Shown here one piece after another: positions 23,448 to 35,982 of a DNA stretch of 64,000 bases. The stretch lies in assembly GCF_910592395.1 (NCBI RefSeq), contig NC_088316.1, positions 19,344,001 to 19,408,000 on the forward strand. Direction: 5' to 3'. The notes beneath the pieces were generated by a model. It worked only from the letters and a program-made list of their open reading frames with translations, searched no databases and had not been told where the DNA came from. The position numbers were made by a program, and so were the translations under genes. Numbering within the stretch: position 1 is the first letter of the stretch; the number at the start of each line of letters is the position of its first letter. This DNA comes from Lineus longissimus. Taxonomy: Eukaryota > Nemertea > Pilidiophora > Heteronemertea > Lineidae.

Positions 23448-26400
23448 CTACGAAATTCCAGAAGCATTTGAAACCGAGTCCTCCTCTTTTTCTGCCACAG
23501 CCTTCTCTAACTTAGTAATCCGCTGCTTCAGGCGCTTCTGGGTGGCATTGAAGTCCGCGAGGAGGCGGGCGAACCGTGTCTGTAGATTATCAAGGTTCGT
23601 ATCCATACGTTCGACTCGATCCTCAATCTTCTCCTCGACCAAGTCGGCTGCTTTTAACGCCTCCTCATCGAGGAGATTGTCTTTCTTCAAGATATCACGT
23701 CCCCGAGTCATCAGTTTTTTCTTGGCCTCTGGATACTCCCCTAAGGCATCCCACAAATCGTCTTTGGACAGACAAAATAAATCAGAATACCCGATACTGC
23801 GAACATTAGCCGTTCGCCTGTTACCGGTTTTATTCCCTGCGATATTCAAAATACTGACCTCACCAAACACACTGCCATCACTTAGGGTCGCAAAGACAGT
23901 CTTGCCATCGTCGCCGACAACGCTGAGCTTGCCCCGTTTGACGATGTACATCTCCTTGCCAATGTCCCCCTTGCGGCAGATGTAGTCACCAGGGCTGAAG
24001 ACCTGTAGCTTGAGCTTGAGAACCAGCTCGACCAGCAAGCCAGGCTCACAGTCTTGGAATATACTGACACGCTTCAGCGTCTCGAAATGGACATGAATGG
24101 CAATCTCAGCTTTGAGTTTATCCGGCAGGGTGGACAAGATGGCCTCCTCATCAAGGCTCTGTTTATTCGTCCATAAATAATCAAACCATTTGATAACACG
24201 TCTCTCCAACTCCTTGCTAACTTTTCTGAACTCCATATACTGTTTCACGCCGTCCATCTTCTGCTGGAACTGCGCACGCGCTGCGTTCATGTTCGTGATC
24301 ATACTTCCGACATTACCAACGATTGAGGCAAAGATTAACACGCCCATTAGGAAGTCCAACACCACAAACACATACTCCCCATCTGTCTCCGGTTGCGGCG
24401 TCTCGCCTATAGTAGTCAGCGTTAACGTCGACCAGTAAAAACTATACACGTACTTCCTTAGGAGTGGCTTCCATACGGCGTCCGTGATATTCTGATACAC
24501 CCATTTATCGGTGCCGAATCCTATCGACATACTAATGAGAAAATAAAAGCAGGCGTTCCAATGGATGATAATCAATATGTACAAAATGAGATTAAAGATA
24601 CGGAACATGTTTGGAAAATTAGTCCTTGTTTCTGTGCGGTCGAAGAATTCTAAGATTCTTCGGTATTTAAAGAGTCGGTTGAATCGTACGTATGCACCGT
24701 GAATCCCCGCGGGTAGCACTAGGTATAACAGATCGGTAGGAAGTAAGCTTATCACATCGAATTTGAACGTGAAAGTCTTCATGTAGTTTTTGCGCAGTTT
24801 CTTTGGGTCGCGTACCATAAGGCCTTGTTCTAGGTAGCCTGCAAGGGAAGAAACAAAAGCAATAAAGATGTAATGTACCAAACTTGAGAAAGCCCGGAGG
24901 GAAAACCAGGGCAGGACCCGCCGAGGTCGTTCGTGAAAAGGGTAGGCATCCTGCACTTTCTCGGGAACTATACGGCACATGCATCAGCTCCGACCATCAC
25001 CAGAGGTTTTGAATAGGGGAAGGCGCCATCTCCTCATGTAGATTGCCAAGGAAAGGGATCTTGCCTGCATGATCAGCTGTATGAGAATAACGACAGCTCT
25101 GGAGGACCGCTAGTTTTGTCATGCGACTATCATCAACGTAGAAGTTACTGGCATCAACGTAGAAGTTACTATCAAGGGAACACAAGAACAGAGACTCAAT
25201 TTGCCGTTCTTACCTGTTCTAACTTGGACTATCATATCCATAATGTATATAAAATCACTAATGTAATCCATTGCAAGCCAAACAATGAAATATCTCTCTT
25301 GGAGTTCGAAGAACACAGATCTGGCAATGATCATAATGCAGTTATAGAGTATACACAGAGACACAATGAATATCCAGTTGTAGTAGAACTGGGAGGACTG
25401 GTCCACTACGAAACCTCGCCAGAAACTGAAACGAAAGAGCAAGGAGCATAAACAATGGCAAATTCATCAAAAAAGATTTCACCGGTGATACTGAAGACTC
25501 GGTAGAGAAAACCATGATCTCCTTTCACCGACGCACTGACATAGTTACAGGCAGCCCTTTGCTGCAGTCTCCTTTTTAGACCTCCCAAGAGTCACGCTTT
25601 ACTTTTTTAGCAGTATATATAATCATTGACTATTACCGTGGTGGTCATAAAACTGGATGGTCACCGAAGACGACAGACAGCAATTGCACATCACGCCCTT
25701 GTTACAACTGGTAGTTTCGGCTTGTCGAGTGCAGGACATCGGACAAGGGGTTGCCCGTAGTTTTAACACAAATACACGCCTATGTACGCCAAGGCTGAGC
25801 AGGTGGGGATGCCCACACACTCCACCGTCAGGTGCCCAGTGCGGAGGTACATATAACGCCTTCAGAGAATGGTGCAACCCGGAAAGGTTAAACTTACTTT
25901 GGATCTGATATTTTTCTATGTCTCGACCTGACTGTGCGTCCTTCGTCGTCCACGTCCTTGCCACCCATGGCAAACTTCTCTAGGAAGGAGTCTGGCCGCC
26001 CGACCGGGTCGTCATGATGTTTACCGCCCGCCCATACTTTTATCACCTGGAATGAGACATGGATGTTATCAGGGTTGCATGTTTTGGTATGGAAACTGAC
26101 CATTTCATCATCCTGCCGGAACTGTTTTCGGGACAGATGGAGTTGCAGTCGGTGATAAACCGCTCAAAACTCCATGACAGCAGAGTGGCGCAGTGGAAGC
26201 GTGCTGGGCCCATAACCCAGAGGTCCGTAGATCGAAACTACGCTCTGCTAGTATTTTATCATTTGAGGAGTGTAGCCTGACAAACACGTATAATTTTTGT
26301 CAACTTTTTAATTTTATTTTGTCCTTACTTGTGTCAATAGCCGGCGAAATAACTTCAATATGACACTGTCTATTGTCTATGCTTGATGATGTTTATGCTG

Positions 26401-26757
26401 TCACCACCAGTTCGATTTAGAGAACTGCGCCTAATGAAGGGATGAATGGGAGCGGACTGGGATAGGCCATACCTGTATGGTGCGGACGATCTTGCCAAAC
26501 GTTGAGTTATTAAACTTCTCATCCTCCGCCGCCCTCTGCTCCACTCGGAGAATCTCCGAATTCACGCCCTCGTCCGAGGATTCCGAGACTGGCCGACTGA
26601 TTCGGCCATTCTCCAACATATCAAGGTCTTCATCTGTGACCTTCTCGGGCGGAGTGTGATCGTCCTGGATCTGGAGTTGTTCATGTTGTTTTTGTTCTTG
26701 CTGTTGCTGTTGCTGTTGTAGTTGTGGATCGGAAGCTTTGCTGGTGCTGGCCTCCAT
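23448..26757 (-). CDS. CNGA: cyclic-nucleotide-gated cation channel, alpha-type subunit (CNGA), 678 aa
   Basis: Plasma-membrane cation channel subunit opened by cGMP or cAMP, typical of photoreceptor or chemosensory cells. Minus-strand exons: 26757-26473, 26046-25898, 25425-25214, 24838-23448, phases 0/2/1, complete from ATG to stop. The N-terminus is Gln-rich and acidic. S1-S2 start at YYNWIFIVS (about residue 155). S4 carries spaced basics ([10 protein letters not shown], 267-276). The pore TIGETP (358-363) has the selectivity glutamate E361. The C-linker contains WFDYLWTNK (433-441). The cyclic-nucleotide-binding domain (about 473-600) has FGE (540-542) and the phosphate-binding RRTA (556-559). 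A coiled coil at about 612-668 ([12 protein letters not shown]) matches the trimerising leucine zipper of CNGA subunits, which supports alpha over beta type. Length is close to vertebrate CNGA1-3. The conserved core is encoded mostly by the long last exon. Confidence 0.95.
25131..25170. repeat. short tandem duplication in CNGA intron 3
   Basis: CATCAACGTAGAAGTTACT occurs at 25131-25149 and again at 25152-25170 (21-bp period), just downstream of the exon 3 donor on the minus strand. Confidence 0.85.
26179..26250 (+). tRNA. tRNA-iMet: initiator tRNA-Met (CAT)
   Basis: A 72-nt cloverleaf: acceptor AGCAGAG/CTCTGCT, D stem GCGC/GCGT, anticodon stem CTGGG/CCCAG around CCCATAA, variable AGGTC, T stem CGTAG/CTACG with loop ATCGAAA. 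Three features mark it as eukaryotic initiator, not elongator: the first pair is A-T, the T loop begins AT instead of TT, and the anticodon stem ends in three G:C pairs. No intron is present, and a TTTT Pol III stop begins at 26254. It lies inside intron 1 of the CNGA gene, on the opposite strand. Confidence 0.97.
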
Positions 26758-28586
26758 TTTGCATTTTGTGTCATTTGTCTCAGTTAGACGGGGACATGTT
26801 CACACTGAAAAGAGACAAGTTCGATGACAGCGTTAGAACAGTCCGATGTGTGTGTTTCTTCGCAGCGGAGGTTGCTCCACAAAGTGTTCTGCCCATGCCC
26901 CGTGACCCGAACCAAGGGCCTGTATCGCGGTCCATGGCCAAACTGACTATCAGGGGAACAACCGTACTGTACAAGCTGAAACCTTGGAGCAGCTACAACC
27001 TGACATACAATTTTGACAAACAATGAAGGAAGCTTACCATCCCTGGACTATCTCTTCAATAGACGCTACCAATCGGTTGGCTATCAGTTCTTTCTGCTCC
27101 CAAGATTTCAGTTTTTCAATATAGCGTACTCCGTCCTCCCAATTTAAAGGCCAGGTTGTTCAGAAGCACAAAATTTACGTTATATCTAACGGTTGAGTTA
27201 AGTATACTTAAAGACGTTATCTTCTTCAGTTAATCCCATTACAATTTTTCATGTTAAGACCAACGACTCCGTTTAAGTTGGCGAGGTTTTGAACAGCCAA
27301 GCCCAAGGCGTTATGATCAGATGTTCGTTACTAGACTTCATCACTACGAAAAGCATGCAGAGAACACAGCTTCATTAGAGAGGCATTGTTTGCCTGGTAA
27401 CCATGGTGATATCATTAGGGTATCACGTGATCTGCTTGTAAACATGCACGTCCAAGCACGTTCAATTGCTCATTATGTCATTAACTCGATATTGTGTCGT
27501 TTATTTAAGAGTTCCCATCATCATAGTTTACCTCATTGACCAACACGAATTGAATTGCATAAGCGTTTGTTTATGATCTGCAGCACGTATCACAAATCTG
27601 AATGTGTTTGTATACACATTGAAGGCAGGTGCATTTTGATAAATATTGAGCTCTAAAAGAGAGATGAGTATGTATATCCACAGCTATCAAAATGCTATTC
27701 ATTGATCAATTGGCCTTGTTTTTGTCATGGCAGCACATGACAGATAATGAAGAGTTAATGCACTGTTGCTGTCATAACTGTACATGTACATGTCGTGTGA
27801 AGGTCAACATTATGAGAGGATCACTGTGTATGCACATTTTCAACTACGGTCAAGAAATCAATCCAACGCCTGTGCTGGGAAAACCGCCGCGCAATCTCGA
27901 CAACATGAACACAGTGACATAAGGCTCTCTCTGCATGATCATGTCGGCAATGTCTCCTCCGATGAACTCCCTGTTTGACGAACATGGCCTCTTCTGTCTT
28001 CCTATCTGCAGTCAATAAAATGTGACAGTGTTTGGCTATTATCAATATCTCAGGATGACTCCCACTCGGGCCACACCAATTCAATTAGTTGGGATGGTGG
28101 GAGAACGGGAGGACGGCATCATATCTTTGCCAGTGTTATGAGGGAGGAAGGTTGAAAATCAATACCGTATCCCGATATCGCTAACATTGGCAACAAGAAA
28201 GGGTTCACGTCGAAGAGGCTTTCTCTTGAAGTGATTTCTGAGTACCAGAGCAGTCTTCTTTCTCTTATGAAGGTAATGTTAGCGTCCGGCTGAAATACAC
28301 ACCAAAGCCCTCAATTTCAAGTCAGGCTAAAAGAACGGACGGGTCTATTGCTAGCGGAAATCATCATCCGAAGTTGAGGTCCCTTCGTCCACCTCATTAA
28401 GTTGGTGTTGCCGTAGATTACTTGTGATACAGTGCATGTCTTGTCGGGAAAGAATACCCTTCTTCGATCTTGTCTTCAGCTTGCTTGGTTACCATGGTAA
28501 CGGGTGTAAACACTTCCGCGGCGACTGAGCTCACGTTGCATGATGAAGAAGTCACGGAGAGGTTGCATAAAGGAGATGGAGTCGTG

Positions 28587-28641
28587 ACGGTTTCAGAACT
28601 TATAATGCAAACTGTGATTAAGAACTTAATCACGAAACCGT
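28587..28641. repeat. nested inverted repeat
   Basis: An inner palindrome GTGATTAAGAACTTAATCAC (28614-28633) is followed directly by GAAACCGT (28634-28641), which pairs with ACGGTTTC (28587-28594). Confidence 0.8.
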
Positions 28642-31600
28642 TGCTATAAGCCCTACTTGACTGAGAGTAAAACAGATACTGCCAGTCTTGATATGTGAAA
28701 ATGTCGCAGCCAGTGGACCCACACTACCAAAGAGTTATCTTCCGAATATTGAGTTGAGAGATTAGCGTCAAATAGGACGACCACGGAGGAAACGTGGGTA
28801 GTCGACGAGAGTACTTAGTCTACGACAACTACCGCTTAGGGTCGCAAGAAAGGTTTGTGCCCCGTGGTTCTTTCGATGCTACTGCGGGTTGGTTAGCCAG
28901 GTAGTTAGGCTTCACACCGCCTTCTATCCTGGCGCCTGGAAACAAATGCCCAACCCATCCAATCTCACAAGGAATGCTAACTCATAGTCATCAGCAGAAA
29001 CTCCTTTACGTTATACGATTGCGAACCTACTATCACCGTATGCATTCGTCACAGAGAACCTTCTAAATCCAATTGATTTTTACGGAAACATGACAAATGA
29101 AGAGTTAAGTGTTTGGTAATCTCGCCACCCCGACGTCTTAAATCAATGAGATCCTTAATGTAATGCGCTAGTGTCTGTGAGCATCCTCGTCTCAAGATAA
29201 TTGAAAGTTCAAGATGACAGAGCGTTCTTTAAATCCACTTAACATTTCGAAGAGGCATCTTGATTTGTCGCAGTTAGCGAAAACGAAAGGAACCACCGCT
29301 GAAATACTTGTGGTTATGTCATCAAGTGTCATGGAACAGCTTCTCCGCCAGCCAGATTTCGGTTCTTTATCATTTCGACATGACCTACTTCAAGGAACCA
29401 CAAGCGGCACCACAGGGATCACTAAATGCTTCTTTCTGCTTTCCAAGGGATAACAAGCATCTCCTTCTAGAAGGTGGCTGACTTCGTTCTAAATCGGTAA
29501 GGGTAGCAGCGACCCGTATTGTGACCCACTCTCTCTTTAGTTATCTATGCAGACGATACTATAGCGTACACAGTTTCTATGGTAACGCTACCAGCAGAAG
29601 TTATCGTTTCCTCATAATCTGCGCATGGCGGCGGAGGGCTGCAGCAGATTTAATACGCGGGGGACTTCCCGAATACTGTCAGATATTGTCGTCCTGTATC
29701 GGAACATCTCTGCTAATCATGCCATGGAATTCCGCTAGGTTACATTTTGTTTGAAATGCTAATAGAATTCTATTACATTTGAAAAATGTTTATCTTGCAA
29801 TTCGTGTCACGCCGTGTAGACCAGGGCCACATGTGCTGACTCTCAATGACATGAAATGAATTACAATATCAACAAACGCCGCCAAGTAGTGATTGGAATT
29901 GTTTTCATAACAAAATGGTTTGCTCATGGTTCAGAGAATCATCTCGAATCTGTAACAAACACTGGACATCAGCCAATGTTAAAAAGTATCATGGTATCGC
30001 AAGAAAATAACTTATAATTGCTACAGAATCGATGAGACGCCCCGACAACAGAACGTTGAATCGTTACTGCGCTCCTCAGAACGGAAGTCCGCTTTCTCGC
30101 AATCTACAAAAAAATTGAACTAGGAGGATTAGGATGGCTCGAGCGTGTTAATCTGTCACTAGAGACTGCCTTACCGTGATCGATATCTAGTGTGCCTTTC
30201 TCAACCATCCCTTACTGGTCCTTTCCAAAAACTCATGACTCAGGTTGAAGTTCCTTGTACATCCACAAACTTGTTATATCGTCGAGTGGTGTCAGATATA
30301 TACAGAATAATCTCTACAAAGTTCCATAAAGTTCAAACGCCGCGTCGTTACGAAGACAAACCGCACGTGATTTTCTCCTAATAAGACAGGTCGACATAAA
30401 TTCTACATAAAACAAGAGCATCTTGTGTTTCCTGTGCCGTTACCATGCCAACCAAGTCAACCACATCCTAACCACCCCAGGTAATAAGACATGAATGGTA
30501 TTTATGCATGATTAATACATACGTCAGTTAAGGGCGTGTAGTTAAAGGTTAGGTAATTAGGAGACTCTGGGACGCGGAGGGGCGTCCGCTGGACATCATT
30601 ACTCAAGCAGGCCGTCGTGGTGATAATGGGATGGACCAATAGTCATGACTACAGGGAGGGATGAGACCAATATCTCCTCTAGTCCTCTCCCTGCCCGCCC
30701 AATCTAAGCGACATCTTCTCTTAACCAAGTGTTAAAATCGGTCCGACTGTCTTTGATTCAAACCCCATAACCACCTGGCCAATAAATCTGCGCAGGTGCC
30801 AGCGGGAAGAAGACACACTGTGAAAGAAATCACCCGCCAGAGATGATCAGAGAGGTTTTTAATTCACTAAATTACCTCAAACGGGGGAGAAATTGAATGA
30901 TTCTGCGCGGTGGTTGAAAATCAGGATGGTCTGTATATCGCAAGGAATGCCTTTAATTGGATTTGCATCCCTAGTGACAGAGGAATCACGAGATATTGCG
31001 CGTTACAAATGATATATAGACTTATAGAGGCGTCACTGAATAGCAATATTTTGCTTCTGTTCATAACCTGACGCAAGTTTCCGAGAGGCTATCCTGGAAC
31101 CACTCAGGACCTGGTCATCGAGGAGGACATAAACCCATATGTTGTTACCGTGATAGGGCCGGGAGAACCGACATCGAAGAAGCAAAGCAACCTCGCTGTC
31201 GCTAAACGAACAAGTTGTAAATGTATTCCTGTAAATGTACCTCCTGCTAAAACCTTACTGAGCTATGGAAGTCAAAGAACATGAGATAGTTATCAAGTTC
31301 AGGATGTGGCGTCACTGAATGATCGTTGGATAACGGCTAATTTCCACTGGGGAGATGTGCCCACTGCCCAGAGACAGTGTTTTACATGTTTACCCTTTGC
31401 TTCCACTCTGACATATAATATCTCAAATTACCCATAAACCTTGGTGACAGAAATAAAACCTATCACTTGCATTACCAAATCTCTCTCATAACGAATTCAA
31501 TGAACTCGAATCATAAAACTAATTTGTTTACACGGTAACGTTACTATGGAAACCTCACATGGAGGACCAGTTGATGGCAATATTTCTTATGAAAGTATAA

Positions 31601-34600
31601 TTCCTGATTAAGTGCATGGTGTGATTTGCAATTCTCGGCGCCTGAATTATTTATTCGAGCGGAAGATCTAATTCCATATGAGTTATCACGAAACAGTCAA
31701 TGCTCCTCAAAGTTTCGTCAAAGAGAAGCCTGCCAGGACATCTGCCCTTGCTATTGGTTTCGCTGATCAAGACCGTTTCACGAAATTGAAATCATAATTG
31801 TCATTTTGCGTCCATTGTTGTTTAATGAGTTATCAATGCTGATCGGCACTTACTGGTGTCTGGTTATATCTAGTTCCAGCTCGCCTTTCGTAGCTTAGTC
31901 GTCCATTAAAAACTAGACACATACATTATGCTACTGCACGTTATTGGACTTTGGTTTTGACAGTTTTATTTGCGGATTGTCACGAAGTAATATGTTTTTA
32001 CTATCATATTGCTAAACAAAGAGAAAGTGTGATGTACATACCGTATATTATTTATCACAATAAGCTTAACTCCCTGAGGTGGGAACAGATATCACACGGT
32101 TAGCCTACAAAGAGAAGAAGAAGTGAAACTTATCAACAGGCTGAAAAGTTCTTCTCACATTTCCTGACACCACGATACTCCAACATATAAGCGTGGTCAG
32201 GACATTAGAAGTCCGGCTATATCATTCCCAGTAGGACGCACCCGGGCTGGCATCACCAAATTCAGCTCCTACATGTAAGTTCATGCATCACGCACAGCAG
32301 GCAAAAGAGTTTCATACCATTTCAAACTTTCACCAACTTCGGGAACAGGAAGCATTTGAAGGAGCATTCTGACGACTGCAACGGACTGGCAGCCGCTCTT
32401 CACTTTGAACCTCATAATGTGGAATTATCCTCAAACCACCAAGATAGCCTGAGGTTTATACACTATAACCTGTCGCCTGATTGTTGATGAAAAGCATGAA
32501 ATGTACGTCGCTGTCTCAAAGAGTTAAGTCAGATCCGACCTGGATAAGCCCTAATCTCTGTGATGTTAGTTATTTGTTATTCCCGCAACCATTAGTCCCA
32601 AGCAAACTACAGGACATTTGAATAACGGTTTGATCAGCGACTTGGTAATGCCCCCGTTTCCTGCATAGGTTCCGCGTTAATACGTGATTTAGCAGGAATC
32701 TAGAGAGAAAGTAAATTGATCAGATTTCGTGTCTACGAGTAATAGTGCCGAGTTCACCTCTGCAAGCAATTAGTCATGAGAAGTTGATCCCTTGAGACAT
32801 AAAAGCTTGCCGTGAATAGCCACTTGCTGCGGTCGCCAAGTCACCATTAGACTACCTAACACGGGCTGGTAGAAAGATGCTTCAAATGAAATTGTAGCTA
32901 GACTCAACATCAAAAACTCGGCAAGACTAGATCCAATTCGGCTACCGGAAGGGTTATTAGCGATTCCTGGCAAACGAAATGATAACCACCTTTATCAGGA
33001 AACGAGTGTATGAATGATTAGTTATAATCAACATATGCAAACCAAATTCGCTCCATCATGAATGTTGTTTTCTTCCGCAATGAAGACGACAAAGGATAAT
33101 GTGATACCGGGTTTCTGCGAAAACATGGCAATGCTAATCAGAATCGGAGGTTTTAACGTCACATAATACGATGAAGTAAAAGAAGAAGTAATACGCTATA
33201 ACCTCGTGTCCACCTCTCTACTAAATTCGTTATACCCAACCCTCATAGGAATATCAGTGTCAAACATCGAATTTCGCAATGATTTCTACATGCCTCCTCA
33301 AAGCAGACCCGGTGGTCACTGTGTGAACAAAGATGGGCGCCATCATTTGACTATTAAGACCAATACGTTTGGGTAAATGAAGGTCAAGTGATTTCAACAA
33401 CAGCTGGCGGTCAAATGATGATGACATCTTGTTCGGTACGTATGCTTGGAGGCATTGCATGACTTGCTTGTCGATAAGATAGCCTTTCCCTGAACCTTTC
33501 AACCATCAAGAGCATTGGCAACCAAGACACGCGAATGATAACTGACGATAGACGCCTCTTTTAGCTGTGGTACTCTCATACTGTTGCAAATCAATCTGTT
33601 GAGGCCCGTTACCGGTAAGAATCACAACCGTGTCGATCGACGATCTTGTGTCAAAAAGAGTTGTAGATGATAGTTGGCAGTTGCTACAAGGGAAGGTCGT
33701 CTATTCGGACGGTACTTGTAAAAGGCTGGGCTGGGCTGTTCATTTACTCGATGATAAAACGAACCAAAGGCATACAGCCGTTCCTCACCAATGTCAGCCT
33801 CATCATCACCACATTAATCCAATTACACCCATCCTCAACACTTCAACAACTTCCTCTGCTTCGCTGAACATTACCTTTCTCCTTTTCTAATCTTATTGGC
33901 CAAACGTCAACACAGCAGATATCAACGCCACAGCCATCCACCGGTGCCTTGGCGAAACGTCAATACAAATGATACCTCCACCAAACAGCCTGCTCATCGG
34001 AGCTTTGGTATGCTGCCTTTGGGCTTTCGTGTCTCGATGTCGTGTAGAGCTTCTAGCTGTATCGCTGACCAGAAGCTCGTTTTCGTGTAGATGAGTGCAC
34101 TCTAAGAATAGAAGTATTTGGGCTTTCTATGGACTTTCGTGTACCAAAGGCTTGACGTTGGGTTTATGCAAGCCCTGTATAAAGGAGCCAACGGGAATAG
34201 CCACCCTAGCACACACACAAAAAAAATATTTAATTTCGTATGCGATATCCTTCTATCATTGTGCCCAACGGTTTTGTTACATGGCGTTCACAAGGGAAAA
34301 GGATATCCACAATTCTTTGCAGCGCAGATGATTACAAAGGTTTTTGCTTCTTTGAAGGGTACTCAATCACAGGAGTACAGGCAAGATAACAATATTGAGA
34401 ATCACTATACATGTAGCCATAGCGAAACTCAAGCGAGAAGAAATTATTTTTGCTCGTCTTCTTGAGTGACGTTTGTTACACACGTACGAATATAAATACG
34501 TCATAAAGCCACAAGGACATTAACTCCTTCCACGGAATGTGTCATTGGACAGATTCCTATCGCTATCGCCTTCAGTGTGTGTTATGGTTGTGTCCAAAAT

Positions 34601-35065
34601 GCCAGACGGCATTACCCTGCACTCATTCCACCCCTACTCCTGCTCACAAAGGTACAAAACAGAATATCCGACACCACTAGACGGCATTGGATTATCCGAA
34701 CTATTCGAAGACAAATACGACAGGCTCATACGTATAGTGGAGCATTACGGGAAAGGTGTTCCTTCCTCCCTTCTCTCATTGCAGTATCAGATCCCATATC
34801 GTATTACAAGACTATTGAATCCCCATCTTCCTTAACGCTATCACATCCATCGATCCCAGTCTACATTAGTGTTCTGTATCTATATCTTCCTCACTGAGCC
34901 TTGAGCTGGAAGCCATACAAGTTACCTATATCCTTTACGGTCTACTTTTTGATCATATTCCTCTTTTCAGGTCGACATGTTCTCAGGAAGCTATGCTGAA
35001 GTTGCGAGTTAAGCTTACATGGTCCAATTAAGCGATGCTGCTACAGTTAAATAACCCTGGCGACA

Positions 35066-35192
35066 GCCGCATGCCTGTCTCCTAGTTTCTGGAGCGTACA
35101 CCGTCCTGTTTAGCCATGATGTAATCAGTCACTCCCCAGCCGATGGCCGCATGCCTGCTTCCTAGCTCTGGAAGCGTACATGGTCCTATTTA
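35066..35192. repeat. two diverged copies of a 47-bp unit, 80-bp period
   Basis: Copies at 35066-35112 and 35146-35192 share GCCGCATGCCTG, TCCTAG, CTGGA.GCGTACA and GTCCT.TTTA, with a few differences. Confidence 0.8.
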
Positions 35193-35869
35193 TTGGATGG
35201 AAGGCTAATAATCAACTGTCGTGCAACCCATTGATCCAGGCTGGCTCAATCCCCCTAAGGCAGGTCACTCCTCGTGACATTTTCATATTGGAGAAACGTA
35301 CTCCTTGTTTCATATATACATATTTTGATAGCTGGACACTGCTGCTGGCGACATTTCACCCCTTAACCCTCAAAACCGACAGGCTACAGGCACTAATACC
35401 AGCATGCCCAGAGGTCAATATTTCAAAAATATCGAGAATTTAAGAGGCTTAGTGAAATACATCGGACCAATATTCTTGTCACCAGGGAAATTCATCGATG
35501 AGAAGTAACTTGAAAACCATAACTATAAGCTATCGGGCACAGGACAATTTGGCGCCTCAGGGAGGAATTTTCATATGACCCTTTTTTGTAAGACATTGCC
35601 GGTCTGCTAAACTAGCGCCAATACCGTACAGTGTGGATTGATATCGTCATCACCCCAGACTCAGATTACCAGTGCCACTATTTGCAAACCAAAGATCAGG
35701 TTGTATGCACCAATCCTTTAATCAAACTATCGCCATTGAAATATGATTGATGTCCAAGCCATAATATAGATTGATTGACGAGTTTGTTGGTGTTTGGCAA
35801 GCCCGGCTCGCTATAGACAAACCTAATGTGTTACTACTTATTAGGTTTGGTGAAGTAAACGTGGTTATG

Positions 35870-35982
35870 TTTGCTGCTCTTAGGTTGTTGTGTTGAGTGG
35901 GGTCGGATGGAGTATTTGGTCTGAGTTTGCTGCTCATGTTGTTCGTGTGTTGACGCAAGTTAGATGGAGTGTTTGGTCTTAG
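35870..35982. repeat. two-copy tandem repeat, 56/57-bp unit
   Basis: Copies at 35870-35925 and 35926-35982 both begin TTTGCTGCTC and end GATGGAGT.TTTGGTCT.AG. They are diverged in the middle. Confidence 0.75.

Noticed and set aside
23440-23985. 181-codon plus-strand open frame
   Set aside because: Shadow of the CNGA last exon; the minus strand carries the conserved domains.
1860-33345. Repeated AAGATGGCGGC-like motifs (near 1862, 20240, 22328 and elsewhere), considered as YY1-type promoter elements
   Set aside because: Scattered without relation to gene starts, so more likely dispersed sequence than promoters.
33260-33890. Open frames on both strands considered as possible exons
   Set aside because: Composition looks random, there is no homology I recognise and the splice sites are unsupported.
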